In this document: piece after piece, positions 33,827 to 42,446 of the stretch | How positions within the stretch are numbered: the stretch's first letter is position 1 | Layout: each line of letters opens with the position of its first letter | Source: Paenibacillus amylolyticus | Lineage (GTDB): Bacteria > Bacillota > Bacilli > Paenibacillales > Paenibacillaceae | Assembly: GCF_001570725.1 (NCBI RefSeq) | Contig: NZ_BCNV01000005.1 | Coordinates: forward strand, 620,001-684,000 | Direction of reading: 5' to 3' | Length of the DNA stretch: 64,000 nucleotides | Translations under genes and position numbers: made by a program | Notes under the pieces: generated by a model | The model's input: the letters and a program-made list of their open reading frames with translations, nothing else | What the model was told of the DNA's origin: nothing | Database searches by the model: none

Positions 33827-34975
33827 ATGAATGCATCTGAAATATTCTGGATTGTGCTTACATGCATACTGGGCATACAGTTGCTGTTCGCTCTATGGAA
33901 CGTCTCATGTCTGCCCAAAGTGCGTTCATTTCGAGCAGACCAAATACAACCGCCCGATCTGTTGGTCTCGGTGCTGATTCCAGCCAGAAATGAAAGACTA
34001 CATATCGAAGGATGTCTGGAAAGTGTGCTCGCGAGCGATACGTCGGGATTCCGGATGGAAGTATTGGTGCTGGATGATCGCTCCGAAGATGAGACAGCGG
34101 CCATGGTACAAGCGATTGCGGATCGCGATGCACGTGTGCGTCTGCTGCATGGCGTCGATCTTCCCGAAGGCTGGATGGGGAAATCCCATGCGTGTCACAG
34201 GCTGGTTCAGGAGGCCGAGGGAGAATGGTTTATGTTTGTGGATGCGGATGTGCGTCTGGAGCCAAGTGCCATTCGGCAGACTCTGGCAGCAGGGTGTGAG
34301 CAGAGCGGGGGGCTGGTAACCGGTTTTCCTTATCAAGTAACAAAGACGTGGATGGAGAAGCTTGTCGTGCCGATGATGGTCTTCACCATCATCAGTCATC
34401 TGCCCATTTTCATGATACGCAGATCATCCAGTCCGATGTTTGTGGCCGCTACGGGGGCTTTTTTGCTGATTCATCGCTCCAGTTACGAAGCATCCGGCGG
34501 TCATGCTACCATTCAGGCGCATCTGGTGGATGACATGAGTCTTGCCAAAGCAGTCAAGCGTGCGGGTCATCCGGTGATGCTGATAGACGTGCATGATGTA
34601 ACAAATACCCGCATGTATCAGAACGGGGCAGAAGTATGGAACGGATATAAGAAAAATATGTACGAAGGTATGGGACGCAAAGACGTACTGCTGCTTGGCA
34701 CGATGTTGATCTATACACTGATGTATATTGTGCCTCCGCTGGGCTTGATTATTGGACTCATGATGGGCAGTTCGATGTTCATTCTGTATGGATTGATAGG
34801 CACTTTAATAGGTATGGCTGTGAAAAGAGTAGCGGATCATGCTGGCGGACAACCGTGGTGGCTCGCCCTTCTGCAACCGGTCAGCATGGCCTGTGTCATT
34901 GCCATCGGACTTGCTTCCTGGCAGGCAGGCCGCTCCGGCAAGGGGTATGTATGGAAAGGTAGGCGGTACAGTTGA
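33827..34975 (+). CDS. Family 2 glycosyltransferase (CrtQ-like)
   Basis: Membrane-bound glycosyltransferase of 382 residues. An N-terminal helix is followed by the GT2 core: VLIPARNERLHIEGCLESV, LVLDDRSEDET, the metal motif FVDADVRLEP and the catalytic VDDMSLAKAVKRAG. Two or three C-terminal helices follow. It resembles CrtQ, which attaches glucose to 4,4'-diaponeurosporenoate. Together with the acyltransferase it suggests that the pigment is an acylated glycoside. It is tightly packed between its neighbours, with a one-base gap upstream and an overlap downstream. Confidence 0.85.
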   Translation: MNASEIFWIVLTCILGIQLLFALWNVSCLPKVRSFRADQIQPPDLLVSVLIPARNERLHIEGCLESVLASDTSGFRMEVLVLDDRSEDETAAMVQAIADRDARVRLLHGVDLPEGWMGKSHACHRLVQEAEGEWFMFVDADVRLEPSAIRQTLAAGCEQSGGLVTGFPYQVTKTWMEKLVVPMMVFTIISHLPIFMIRRSSSPMFVAATGAFLLIHRSSYEASGGHATIQAHLVDDMSLAKAVKRAGHPVMLIDVHDVTNTRMYQNGAEVWNGYKKNMYEGMGRKDVLLLGTMLIYTLMYIVPPLGLIIGLMMGSSMFILYGLIGTLIGMAVKRVADHAGGQPWWLALLQPVSMACVIAIGLASWQAGRSGKGYVWKGRRYS

Positions 34976-36453
34976 GAGGTAACGTCATTATTATCGGTGC
35001 AGGATTTGGAGGTCTGTCGTGTGCGATAAGACTGGCTTCACAAGGTGTGCAGGTGACCATTCTGGAACGGCAACAACACGTAGGTGGCAAGCTGCAACAG
35101 ATTGAGCGGGACGGGTATCATTTTGACCGGGGACCGAGCACGATCACGATGCCATCCACCTTTCGTTCAGTGTTTGATCACGCGGGTGTAGCGATGGAAG
35201 ACTACGTACAGCTATATGAGTTAGAACCGCGCACGCGTAATATATTCGCAGATGGCACAGTGGTAGATTTGTCAGGCAACCGTGGGTGGATGAAGGAGCA
35301 GATCGCTGCGTACAGTCCGGAGGATGCAGCTCGTTATGATGCGTTTATGGATGAGTCTGCTGCACTGTATGCGGAAGCCAATCGTCATTTTCTCGGTAAG
35401 TTGCTGCTGTCTCCTTCTGACAAATACAATCTTCAGATGCTGCGCAGCCTGCTCCGCGTGCGGCCAACGGTGAAGCTGGATAAGTTACTGCGTTCGTATT
35501 TCCAGCATCCGCACACGCTGGCTATGTTCGGGCGGTACGCAACCTATGTGGGATCATCTCCGTATCAGTCTCCTTCCATCTTTGCCATGATGGGTCATGT
35601 GGAAGCAGATGTGGGCATCTACGGGGTCAAAGGTGGAACCTATCAACTGATCGAAGGAATGACCCGGCTGGCACAGGAAAAAGGTGTGCAGATCATTACC
35701 GGCACTGAGGTCCGGCAGATTGTTGTTCGGAATGGCAAAGTGGCTGGCGTGGATACGGATCAAGGCTTCCGGGAAGCCGATCAGGTGGTTGCCAATGGCG
35801 ATGTACTTAGCGTGAATCGACTGCTGCTCGCACCGGAACATCGGAAAGAGATGAGCGATGCCCGCATACAGAAGTATGAGCCATCCATTTCGGGATTTGT
35901 GACGCTGGCAGGTGTGCGAAGACAGTATGATGCACTACTGCACCATACGGTTTTCTTCCCGGAACGGTATGAACCGGAGTTCGACCATATTTTCCGTGAA
36001 CGTAAAATGCCCGATGACCCCACGATCTACATCTGTTACTCCGGTTATTCGGAAGCAGGCATGGCTCCGGCGGGAGCAAGTAACCTGTTCATTCTGGTCA
36101 ATGCCCCCTACTTGTCGGATTCATGGAATTGGGAGCAGCAGACGGAACGTTACGGAGCGTTTGTGCTGGAACAGTTGGCAGGACGGGGAATTACCGGGTT
36201 GAAACAATCCGATGTGCTGATCCGGTACACGCCGCGAGATATCGAACGGGATACTTTGGCGCATCAAGGGTCGATCTACGGCATCTCGTCCAACTCGGTG
36301 AAGCAGACCTTCATGCGACCAGGCAACCGAAGCAAAGATGTCCAAGGTCTCTGGTACGTCGGCGGAACCACGCATCCAGGCGGTGGAACCCCGATTGTGA
36401 CGTTGTCCGGACAGCTTGTTGGTGAGCAGTTGGCATCAGAAATCTTGAGATAA
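34972..36453 (+). CDS. CrtI/CrtN-family carotenoid desaturase or oxygenase (3 of 3)
   Basis: Flavoenzyme of 493 residues. VIIIGAGFGGLSCAIRLASQ and LERQQHVGGKLQQ are at the N-terminus, and VGGTTHPGGGTPIVTLSGQL is at the C-terminus. The C-terminal pattern recalls CrtP/CrtNb oxygenases that make terminal aldehydes from diapocarotenoids, so this copy is the best candidate for the oxygenase. That assignment is tentative. The start is the TTG at 34972, overlapping the stop of the glycosyltransferase. It is the last gene of the tight operon; a 325-base gap follows. Confidence 0.86.
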   Translation: MRGNVIIIGAGFGGLSCAIRLASQGVQVTILERQQHVGGKLQQIERDGYHFDRGPSTITMPSTFRSVFDHAGVAMEDYVQLYELEPRTRNIFADGTVVDLSGNRGWMKEQIAAYSPEDAARYDAFMDESAALYAEANRHFLGKLLLSPSDKYNLQMLRSLLRVRPTVKLDKLLRSYFQHPHTLAMFGRYATYVGSSPYQSPSIFAMMGHVEADVGIYGVKGGTYQLIEGMTRLAQEKGVQIITGTEVRQIVVRNGKVAGVDTDQGFREADQVVANGDVLSVNRLLLAPEHRKEMSDARIQKYEPSISGFVTLAGVRRQYDALLHHTVFFPERYEPEFDHIFRERKMPDDPTIYICYSGYSEAGMAPAGASNLFILVNAPYLSDSWNWEQQTERYGAFVLEQLAGRGITGLKQSDVLIRYTPRDIERDTLAHQGSIYGISSNSVKQTFMRPGNRSKDVQGLWYVGGTTHPGGGTPIVTLSGQLVGEQLASEILR

Positions 36454-36778
36454 GCTCGTTGTGCAGGATGATGGAGTGAAATGTGTTCTGTTGATCCATG
36501 TGCGTGTGCATCGTCTCTGCTAACCAGCTTTGAAGCTGCGACGGAAGATCCGTGTTTTTGAGTAGGCATGAATAGCGGTGCCCTGAGGATCAAGTGAGAC
36601 ATTTGGTAGCAGGGCATCCTTTCAATAGGTGGATTGGAACGTTATACTGGATAGAGTTAAGTGGTAATGCTAATAGAATTGATGTTTTTGTCTTTTGCAA
36701 AAGACTTATATACATAAAAGCTAGGAACAGGCAGGTTATCCTGTCGATCCGCACGATTCTCACATAGGAGGTCTCATC
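36454..36778. other. Gap between carotenoid operon and IPP isomerase
   Basis: No gene is seen. A possible promoter is TTTCAA, 17 bases, TATACT ending near 36645. No clear terminator follows the upstream operon, so the isomerase may also be reached by read-through. The gap includes the palindrome at 36690. Confidence 0.4.
36690..36705. promoter_or_regulatory. Perfect 16-bp palindrome before the isomerase gene
   Basis: GTCTTTTGCAAAAGAC lies 74 bases upstream of the isomerase start. No T tract follows on either strand, so an operator or a leader hairpin is more likely than a terminator. Confidence 0.4.
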
Positions 36779-37846
36779 ATGAATGAACAAGAGCGAGCCG
36801 GCGAACGGCTGCTTCCCGAAGTGGCTACGGGAGAACGGAAGCTGGAACACGTGCGCCTCTGTCTTGAGGAGAATGTGGCAGGACAAGGGGTAACCAGCGG
36901 CATGGAGCGGTATGCGTTTCGTCATCATCCACTGCCGGAACTGGATTTTGAAGAGGTGCATCTGGAGACTTCGTTTATTGGCAAAAAAGTGCGCACACCC
37001 TTGCTCATCAGTTCGATGACGGGTGGAAGCAAAACAACAGGCGCCATCAATGAGCGCCTCGCCCGAGTAGCAAACGCCAGAGGCTGGGCGCTCGGCGTAG
37101 GTTCGATCCGGGCTGCCGTGGAGCAGCCGGAACTTGCAAGTACCTTCGATGTGCGGCGCTGGGCACCGGACATCCCGGTCATTGCCAATCTGGGTGCGGT
37201 GCAGCTGAACTATGGCTTCACCACGGCTGATTTCCAGCGTGCCGTAGATATTGCCGGTGCGGACATGCTCGTGCTTCACTTGAACACGTTGCAGGAAGTC
37301 TTCCAGCCGGAAGGCAATACTAACTTCAGCGGATTATTTCAACGGATTGAGAACTTGTGTCGTGAGCTAGACGTACCTGTTGGCGTGAAAGAAGTAGGTT
37401 TTGGCATCGATGGCGTGACGGCGAAAGCCTTATATGAAGCGGGTGTCGCGTTTATCGATGTAGCCGGCGCTGGAGGTACAAGCTGGGTGCAGGTGGAGAA
37501 GTACCGCAACAATAACCCGGTACGCCGAGCGGCAGCGGAAGCTTTTGCCGACTGGGGCATTCCCACAGCGGAGTGTATTCAGGAAGTACGAGCGCTGAAT
37601 CCTACTGGTGCTCTGATCGGCAGCGGCGGACTGCACACTGGCGTGGATGCGGCCAAAGCCCTCGCGCTCGGGGCAGATCTCGCTGGTTTCGGTCGATCTC
37701 TGCTCGAATCCGCAGTAGCTTCCGATGATGCGCTGAATGAGCGGTTGGAACAGGTCGAATTCGAGCTGCGTACCGTGATGTTTGGCATTGGCGCAGGGCG
37801 AATTGAGGATTTGCAGCAGACGTCACGTCTGGTGGAACGGCGTTAG
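36779..37846 (+). CDS. fni: Type 2 isopentenyl-diphosphate delta-isomerase (FMN)
   Basis: Converts isopentenyl to dimethylallyl diphosphate, feeding prenyl chains to the upstream carotenoid pathway. The protein has 355 residues and uses FMN and NAD(P)H. Family motifs include PLLISSMTGGSK, GSIRAAVEQPE, IANLGAVQ, LVLHLNTLQEVFQPEGNTNF and the phosphate-binding GSGGLHTGVDAAKALALGAD. TAGGAGGTC precedes ATG 36779. Placement after the crt genes is typical. A shared bidirectional terminator lies downstream. Confidence 0.93.
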   Translation: MNEQERAGERLLPEVATGERKLEHVRLCLEENVAGQGVTSGMERYAFRHHPLPELDFEEVHLETSFIGKKVRTPLLISSMTGGSKTTGAINERLARVANARGWALGVGSIRAAVEQPELASTFDVRRWAPDIPVIANLGAVQLNYGFTTADFQRAVDIAGADMLVLHLNTLQEVFQPEGNTNFSGLFQRIENLCRELDVPVGVKEVGFGIDGVTAKALYEAGVAFIDVAGAGGTSWVQVEKYRNNNPVRRAAAEAFADWGIPTAECIQEVRALNPTGALIGSGGLHTGVDAAKALALGADLAGFGRSLLESAVASDDALNERLEQVEFELRTVMFGIGAGRIEDLQQTSRLVERR

Positions 37847-37950
37847 GCCGAGGGTGAAAATGAAGGTGATATAAGCTTAATTGGGGCTCTTTAATTATAT
37901 ATTTTGAGTCTACTCATATTGCTTCCTATATAATCTGGAACAAAAATAAT

Positions 37951-37983
37951 GTAGAGGATACTTCATTAAGAAGTGTCCTCTAC
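37951..37983. terminator. Bidirectional terminator between isomerase and exported protein gene
   Basis: GTAGAGGATACTTC pairs with GAAGTGTCCTCTAC (one G-T pair) around ATTAA. T-rich tracts (TATTTTT) flank it on both strands. It serves the rightward isomerase and the leftward gene at 37997. Confidence 0.85.
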
Positions 37984-37996
37984 ACTATTTTTAATA

Positions 37997-38449
37997 TTAA
38001 AATTGGCGGGCACTGATATTCATATCCATTTTATGCCCTGTTGAACTATAGATATATACTTTGACGTTTGTTGTTCCTATGACACCTATTCTTGTTGTTT
38101 TTTGAGTCCCTCTCTTGATTGGAATGTCAATTGGGGAGAGACTGCCCACGGTAATTTTGGCATAAACAGTATCCGTACTAGTATTGTTAATCCAAAGATT
38201 AGAAGTCTCTCCATTGTCAGGATCCAATGTGAAGGATTTTTCGTATGCATTGTAACTGCTGTAATTGAATGGTCTGATAAGCTGTATATCCATTGGAGTA
38301 ACAATCGGATCCTCAGTGTTCTCCACAGTGATTGGAGAGGTGGTAAGAGCATCTTGCACTCTATCCTCTAATTCAATAGCACTAGCTGGATGTGCAGAAA
38401 GTAATATAGATAGAGCTAACCCTGCACCTAAATTTACGTTAAATATCAA
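37997..38449 (-). CDS. Predicted secreted protein of unknown function
   Basis: 150 residues with a clear signal peptide (hydrophobic LGAGLALSILLSAHPASA, cleavage likely after ASA near residue 24). The mature part is rich in Thr, Ser, Asn and beta-forming residues, with no Cys. It resembles a small beta-sandwich (SNLWINNTSTDTVYAKITVG then KVYIYSSTG). I do not recognise a family. The TTG start at 38449 is well placed: AAAGGAGG ends eight bases before it. It is followed in the same direction only by a terminator, and the gene upstream (38522) is a second unknown protein. Confidence 0.75.
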   Translation of the reverse strand: MIFNVNLGAGLALSILLSAHPASAIELEDRVQDALTTSPITVENTEDPIVTPMDIQLIRPFNYSSYNAYEKSFTLDPDNGETSNLWINNTSTDTVYAKITVGSLSPIDIPIKRGTQKTTRIGVIGTTNVKVYIYSSTGHKMDMNISARQF

Positions 38450-38521
38450 TCTGATTTCCTCCTTTATGCTAGTGGTATGTAAAAATGTTTCAGTAATTCA
38501 CATAATGGTATTTCTAAATTA

Positions 38522-38956
38522 TTACATACATTCTTCTTTCACGGTGACATTCTCATTGGTTACAGTAACGTACGAATTGCCGGACAAGTATTCCGTATAA
38601 CCGCATACCACCTCGTTATATGTTTTTCCACGACTGTCCGTAAACGTAAGGTAAACAGACGATTCTCCTGAAACTTGCAGCTGTGGTAAGAATTTTAGAT
38701 TCTCACCGCTGGGGATATTCTCCTCCAACAAATGTAGGGAGCCACTCTCATTGTTGTTAAACGAGTTGTCGCCGTTGGTCAGGCTAGCCTGAATATTGGT
38801 GAGGTCATAGTCAGACTTATTGTGAATCGTTATTCTTAAGTGGCGAAAGGGATCCATTGCATTCAGAAAGCTCATAAAAGCGACGATGGCGACTCCTAGT
38901 ATGATAGCGGATAAGATAATCATTTTCTTTTTGGAGAATCGGCGACGTGTGTTCAA
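38522..38956 (-). CDS. Membrane-anchored protein of unknown function
   Basis: 144 residues: a basic N-terminus (NTRRRFSKKK), one membrane helix (MIILSAIILGVAIVAFMSFL) and an outside domain of about 110 residues, rich in Asn, Ser and Thr, with Cys near its end. Parts such as HLRITIHNKSDYDLTNIQAS and SSVYLTFTDSRGKTY suggest a beta-sandwich. The start is the TTG at 38956, nine bases after AAGGAG; the longer open frame upstream lacks a binding site and looks non-coding. It lies 72 bases upstream of the secreted protein gene and may share its transcript. Confidence 0.7.
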   Translation of the reverse strand: MNTRRRFSKKKMIILSAIILGVAIVAFMSFLNAMDPFRHLRITIHNKSDYDLTNIQASLTNGDNSFNNNESGSLHLLEENIPSGENLKFLPQLQVSGESSVYLTFTDSRGKTYNEVVCGYTEYLSGNSYVTVTNENVTVKEECM

Positions 38957-39163
38957 TATGATCCACTCCTTTCCTTCATGAGGTATAAAGGATGGTAGGA
39001 GATCAAAAGTTTTGATTAAAATGGATAAATATGAAATTGAAATCCGAATCGTCAGAATAACTTCATGCGCTAAGCGGGAGAACAGGATACAATACGATAT
39101 AGTAGTACATAAAAGAGTGAACAGTGATCTTACATAGAACACTCAAATGAGGAGGGAAACAGC

Positions 39164-39634
39164 ATGGAACTTACTCCGATGAATCAGGAAGATTATGCGA
39201 GTTTTCGCATTCGCTCCATTAAGGATTTTGCAGAAGAAAAAGTAGAAGCAGGTACCTGGGCGGAGGAAGAGGCGCAGCAACTGGCCGAGGAGTCTTATGA
39301 ACGTTATCTTCCAGAAGGTTTGAACACACCCGGAGCGTATCTTTACAACCTGGTGCATCCTGTGGACGGAAATGTAGGGTATATCTGGTTTAATATCACG
39401 GATAATCGTCGTGGAAAAGATGCCTTTTTGCTGGATATTGTGGTTGAAGAAGCACACCGTGGTAAGGGATACGGAACAGAGACGATGCAGGCGCTTGAAC
39501 AGACGGCCTTGAGTCTTGGCGTGGATCGCATTGGTTTGCATGTCTTTGGACATAATGTGCGGGCGAGCAGCCTGTATCGCAAGATGGGATATGAGGTAAC
39601 GGATCTGACGATGTACAAGGAAATCAAAGGGTAA
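39164..39634 (+). CDS. GNAT-family N-acetyltransferase
   Basis: 156-residue acetyl-CoA-dependent transferase. The acetyl-CoA binding motif A is clear: DIVVEEAHRGKGYGTETMQA (near residues 90-110). Motif B follows with IGLHVFGHNVRASSLYRKMG and YEV. The acceptor is unknown; RimI-like or small-molecule acetylation are both possible. GAGGAGG precedes ATG 39164. It is a single gene between divergent and co-directional neighbours and is probably transcribed alone. Confidence 0.88.
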   Translation: MELTPMNQEDYASFRIRSIKDFAEEKVEAGTWAEEEAQQLAEESYERYLPEGLNTPGAYLYNLVHPVDGNVGYIWFNITDNRRGKDAFLLDIVVEEAHRGKGYGTETMQALEQTALSLGVDRIGLHVFGHNVRASSLYRKMGYEVTDLTMYKEIKG

Positions 39635-39746
39635 ACCTAATAGCGGATATTCTAGGCCTAACTTAAGATCTGCGCAAAACGAATTATCTGCATTAACCGG
39701 GGATTTCGGGAAGCGTATGGGACTCTGGTCGAATTGGCGAAGTTCC

Positions 39747-39775
39747 TTGATGCCTTGAGGTTTGTCATATATAAT
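39747..39775 (+). promoter_or_regulatory. Promoter of ychF
   Basis: TTGATG (39747-39752), exactly 17 bases, TATAAT (39770-39775), about 50 bases before the gene. Confidence 0.8.
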
Positions 39776-39826
39776 GTATAGGATTATCCATACCGAACAA
39801 GTAATCAATGAGGAGTTGTCATATAC

Positions 39827-40927
39827 ATGGCTTTGAAAGCTGGAATCGTGGGTTTGCCTAACGTTGGTAAATCTACATTGTTTAACGCAATTACACAAGC
39901 AGGTGCCGAATCGGCAAACTATCCGTTCTGTACGATTGACCCTAACGTAGGGATCGTTGAAGTACCCGATGAGCGTTTGGACAAACTGACAGAACTTGTT
40001 GTACCTAAGAAAACCGTACCAACGGCGTTTGAGTTTGTAGATATCGCAGGTTTGGTTCGCGGTGCGAGCAAAGGAGAAGGTCTGGGTAACAAGTTCCTTG
40101 CCCACATTCGTGAAGTAGATGCAATTGTACACGTGGTACGTTGCTTTGTAGATGAGAACATTACACACGTTGATGGTAAAATTGACCCAGTGAGCGACAT
40201 CCAGACGATCAATCTGGAGCTGATCCTGGCCGATATCGAGAGTGTTGAGAAGAAAATCGATCGCTCCAAGAAAAACATGAAGGGCGGCAACAAGACTGCC
40301 TCTCAAGAAGTAGAAGTGTTGGAGAGAGTGAAGGCTGTTCTGTATGATGATAAGCCAGCACGCAGCATGGAACTTACGGATGACGAGCTTCTGATCATAC
40401 GCGATCTGCACTTGCTTACCCTGAAGCCTGTTCTGTACGCAGCCAATGTAGCTGAGGACGAAATCGGCGACGTGGCGAACAATGCTTACGTACAAAAAGT
40501 AAGAGAATTCGCAGCTGCTGAAAACGCAGAAGTGGTGCCAATTAGCGCGAAGGTTGAAGAAGAAATTTCTGAGCTGGAAGGCGAAGATAAACAAATGTTC
40601 CTGGAAGAACTCGGTATCGAGGATTCCGGTCTGAACCTGTTGATCAAAGCGGCTTACAAATTGCTCGGTCTGTACACATACTTCACAGCAGGCGTACAGG
40701 AAGTTCGTGCATGGACGATCCGTAAAGGAACGAAAGCACCAGGCGCAGCGGGTGTTATCCACACCGACTTCGAACGCGGATTCATCCGTGCAGAGGTTGT
40801 TTCCTACGACGATCTGGTTGCAGCAGGTTCCATGAACGGTGCTAAAGAGCGCGGACAACTTCGTCTTGAAGGTAAAGAGTACGTTGTAAATGACGGCGAC
40901 GTTATGCACTTCCGTTTCAACGTATAA
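39827..40927 (+). CDS. ychF: Redox-regulated ATPase YchF (OBG family)
   Basis: Universally conserved P-loop protein of 366 residues that binds the ribosome and takes part in stress responses. Walker A is GLPNVGKSTLFNAIT (residues 8-22) and G3 is DIAGLVRGASKGEGLGNKFL. The G4 position reads NVAE rather than NKxD, the known reason YchF prefers ATP to GTP. A helical insertion lies in the middle and a TGS domain at the end (GVIHTDFERGFIRAEVVSYD). AGGAG precedes ATG 39827. It is monocistronic, with its own promoter and terminator. Confidence 0.96.
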   Translation: MALKAGIVGLPNVGKSTLFNAITQAGAESANYPFCTIDPNVGIVEVPDERLDKLTELVVPKKTVPTAFEFVDIAGLVRGASKGEGLGNKFLAHIREVDAIVHVVRCFVDENITHVDGKIDPVSDIQTINLELILADIESVEKKIDRSKKNMKGGNKTASQEVEVLERVKAVLYDDKPARSMELTDDELLIIRDLHLLTLKPVLYAANVAEDEIGDVANNAYVQKVREFAAAENAEVVPISAKVEEEISELEGEDKQMFLEELGIEDSGLNLLIKAAYKLLGLYTYFTAGVQEVRAWTIRKGTKAPGAAGVIHTDFERGFIRAEVVSYDDLVAAGSMNGAKERGQLRLEGKEYVVNDGDVMHFRFNV

Positions 40928-40960
40928 GTTGTCATACCTTGATATGTAGATTCAATAACC

Positions 40961-41000
40961 AAAACCCTACGATCTTCTCGTGAAGATGGTAGGGTTTTTA
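40961..41000 (+). terminator. Terminator of ychF
   Basis: AAACCCTAC and GTAGGGTTT pair with an inner ATCTTC/GAAGAT, a TCGT loop and a trailing T5. Confidence 0.9.
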
Positions 41001-41067
41001 GTATCGATATATGGGGTCACTTCAATCGTGATGTACTTATGTACTCTTCAGTTCATATGAGGTTTGC

Positions 41068-41931
41068 TTAGTTCCCAACAATAGTCTTGAAAGAATAGTG
41101 TTCTTTATTTATATCAAACGAATCCGCAAGCATTCTTTCGCCATTTCTAGCTTGATTAAGAAGATCGGGGTCTAACTCAGCTAACAGCAATTCAACGTTG
41201 TCTTGCGACGCATCAATTATATTATCACCTAAAGGGTTCCATACACCGCTATGTCCACACGTATCCCAAACTCCGGTTGTTCCAACGTGATTACACATCG
41301 CTGTAAATATCGTATTATCCAGAGCGCGCGCAGGAAACCATACTCGTGACTCTTTGTACCCCATTCCTTTACTAAAGAGAGAGCTACCCATATATAAATG
41401 ACAGCCATTTTGTGCTAAAAGACGAGAATGTTCAGGGAAGCCTGCGTCATAACAGATGGCCAGCCCAATGTTCCAGCCCTTTAATTTGATGATGACCTGC
41501 TCATTATTGGTTGAAAACATTTCCTTCTCCGTTTGAAACAAATGAGACTTGTCATAAACGCCTACTTCGTTTCCATTGGAATCTATTATAATTGAAGAGA
41601 TGAACACATCCTCGCCTCTTCTTACAGGGGTTCCGATGATTGACCAAATGCCGTACTTTTGACATGCTTGACGCAACTTTTCAATCCTCGCATCATTAAT
41701 GGAAAGTGTATATTCAGTTAAATTGGATTCTACGATTTCTGGCACATATCCCGTCAGATATTTTTCTGGAAACATAATAATATCGGCATGCTCTATTCCA
41801 GCTTCTTCAATCATTTCATAAGCCCTATTAACGTTTTCTTCAATATTTCCGTCGATCGAAGAACACTGTGCTAAAGCAATCTTTAATTTTTCTGTTGGAA
41901 AAGCATCTGATGTTAAGTTCATATCATTCAT
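41068..41931 (-). CDS. Nitrilase-family carbon-nitrogen hydrolase
   Basis: 287-residue amidase-like enzyme. The triad is visible: Glu in IIMFPEKYLTGY (near 55), Lys in GVYDKSHLFQTE (near 130) and Cys in LAICYDAGFPEH (near 160). It is only distantly similar to the beta-ureidopropionase at 11392 and lacks its CYDRHFPEG pattern, so the substrate is open (an aliphatic amide or N-carbamoyl compound). AGGAGG lies two bases before ATG 41931 and eleven before ATG 41922, so the start is uncertain by three codons. Base composition is more AT-rich than neighbours, a possible sign of acquisition. Confidence 0.85.
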   Translation of the reverse strand: MNDMNLTSDAFPTEKLKIALAQCSSIDGNIEENVNRAYEMIEEAGIEHADIIMFPEKYLTGYVPEIVESNLTEYTLSINDARIEKLRQACQKYGIWSIIGTPVRRGEDVFISSIIIDSNGNEVGVYDKSHLFQTEKEMFSTNNEQVIIKLKGWNIGLAICYDAGFPEHSRLLAQNGCHLYMGSSLFSKGMGYKESRVWFPARALDNTIFTAMCNHVGTTGVWDTCGHSGVWNPLGDNIIDASQDNVELLLAELDPDLLNQARNGERMLADSFDINKEHYSFKTIVGN

Positions 41932-42146
41932 TCCCTCCTAAAATAAAATATCAGAACCATGAATTATAGAATCCATTGTATATATTTTACAACATCAGAA
42001 AGAAACGTGAATGATCTATTTGTTACAATCATTTCCGGTAGGCTAATTCATGAGCAGGATGGTCACGAGTGAAGGGTGAGAAAGTTGCATTATAAAAATT
42101 AGTTCATCCGCCTGCGGAACAGTTACTATTCAGAACCATAAGAATA

Positions 42147-42155
42147 TGCTATAAT
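42147..42155 (+). promoter_or_regulatory. Extended -10 promoter upstream of prfA
   Basis: TGCTATAAT is an extended -10. The -35 (TATTCA, 42127-42132) is weak. It would give a leader of about 285 bases. Confidence 0.55.
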
Positions 42156-42159
42156 TAAG

Positions 42160-42446
42160 AGTCGTATACCACGTTGAATTTCGCGCTCGAACGGATGAGC
42201 TGAAGCGGGCTTCACACAGGGTACACGATTTCTTGATATCACTTTAAAAGTAAAGGATTTGATGACGTTGTAGCGATGTTATACGTCGATCATACATGAA
42301 TGTGAATACATGCTGCGGTCAGGGGATTCGGTGAGAATCCTGTGCGTTGTGGAATATAGATTATAGATGTTATTAATAATGAAACCGAAAAATAATTATT
42401 GAAAACGATATTTGCATGGACAAAATAATGCGTGAGGTGACTATAC
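42160..42446 (+). other. Long, hairpin-rich leader of prfA
   Basis: No gene is seen. Small hairpins are visible: TGAAG/CTTCA near 42200, GACGT/ACGTC near 42265-42285, and GGATTC/GAATCC near 42324-42340. I could not match them to a known riboswitch. The rest of the gap from 41932 shows nothing I recognise. Confidence 0.4.

Noticed and set aside
39143..40909. 588-codon open frame on the minus strand opposite the GNAT gene and ychF
   Set aside because: It is antisense to a clear, highly conserved gene. It is rich in Cys, His and Phe, as expected from reversed well-expressed codons, and has no recognisable domain.
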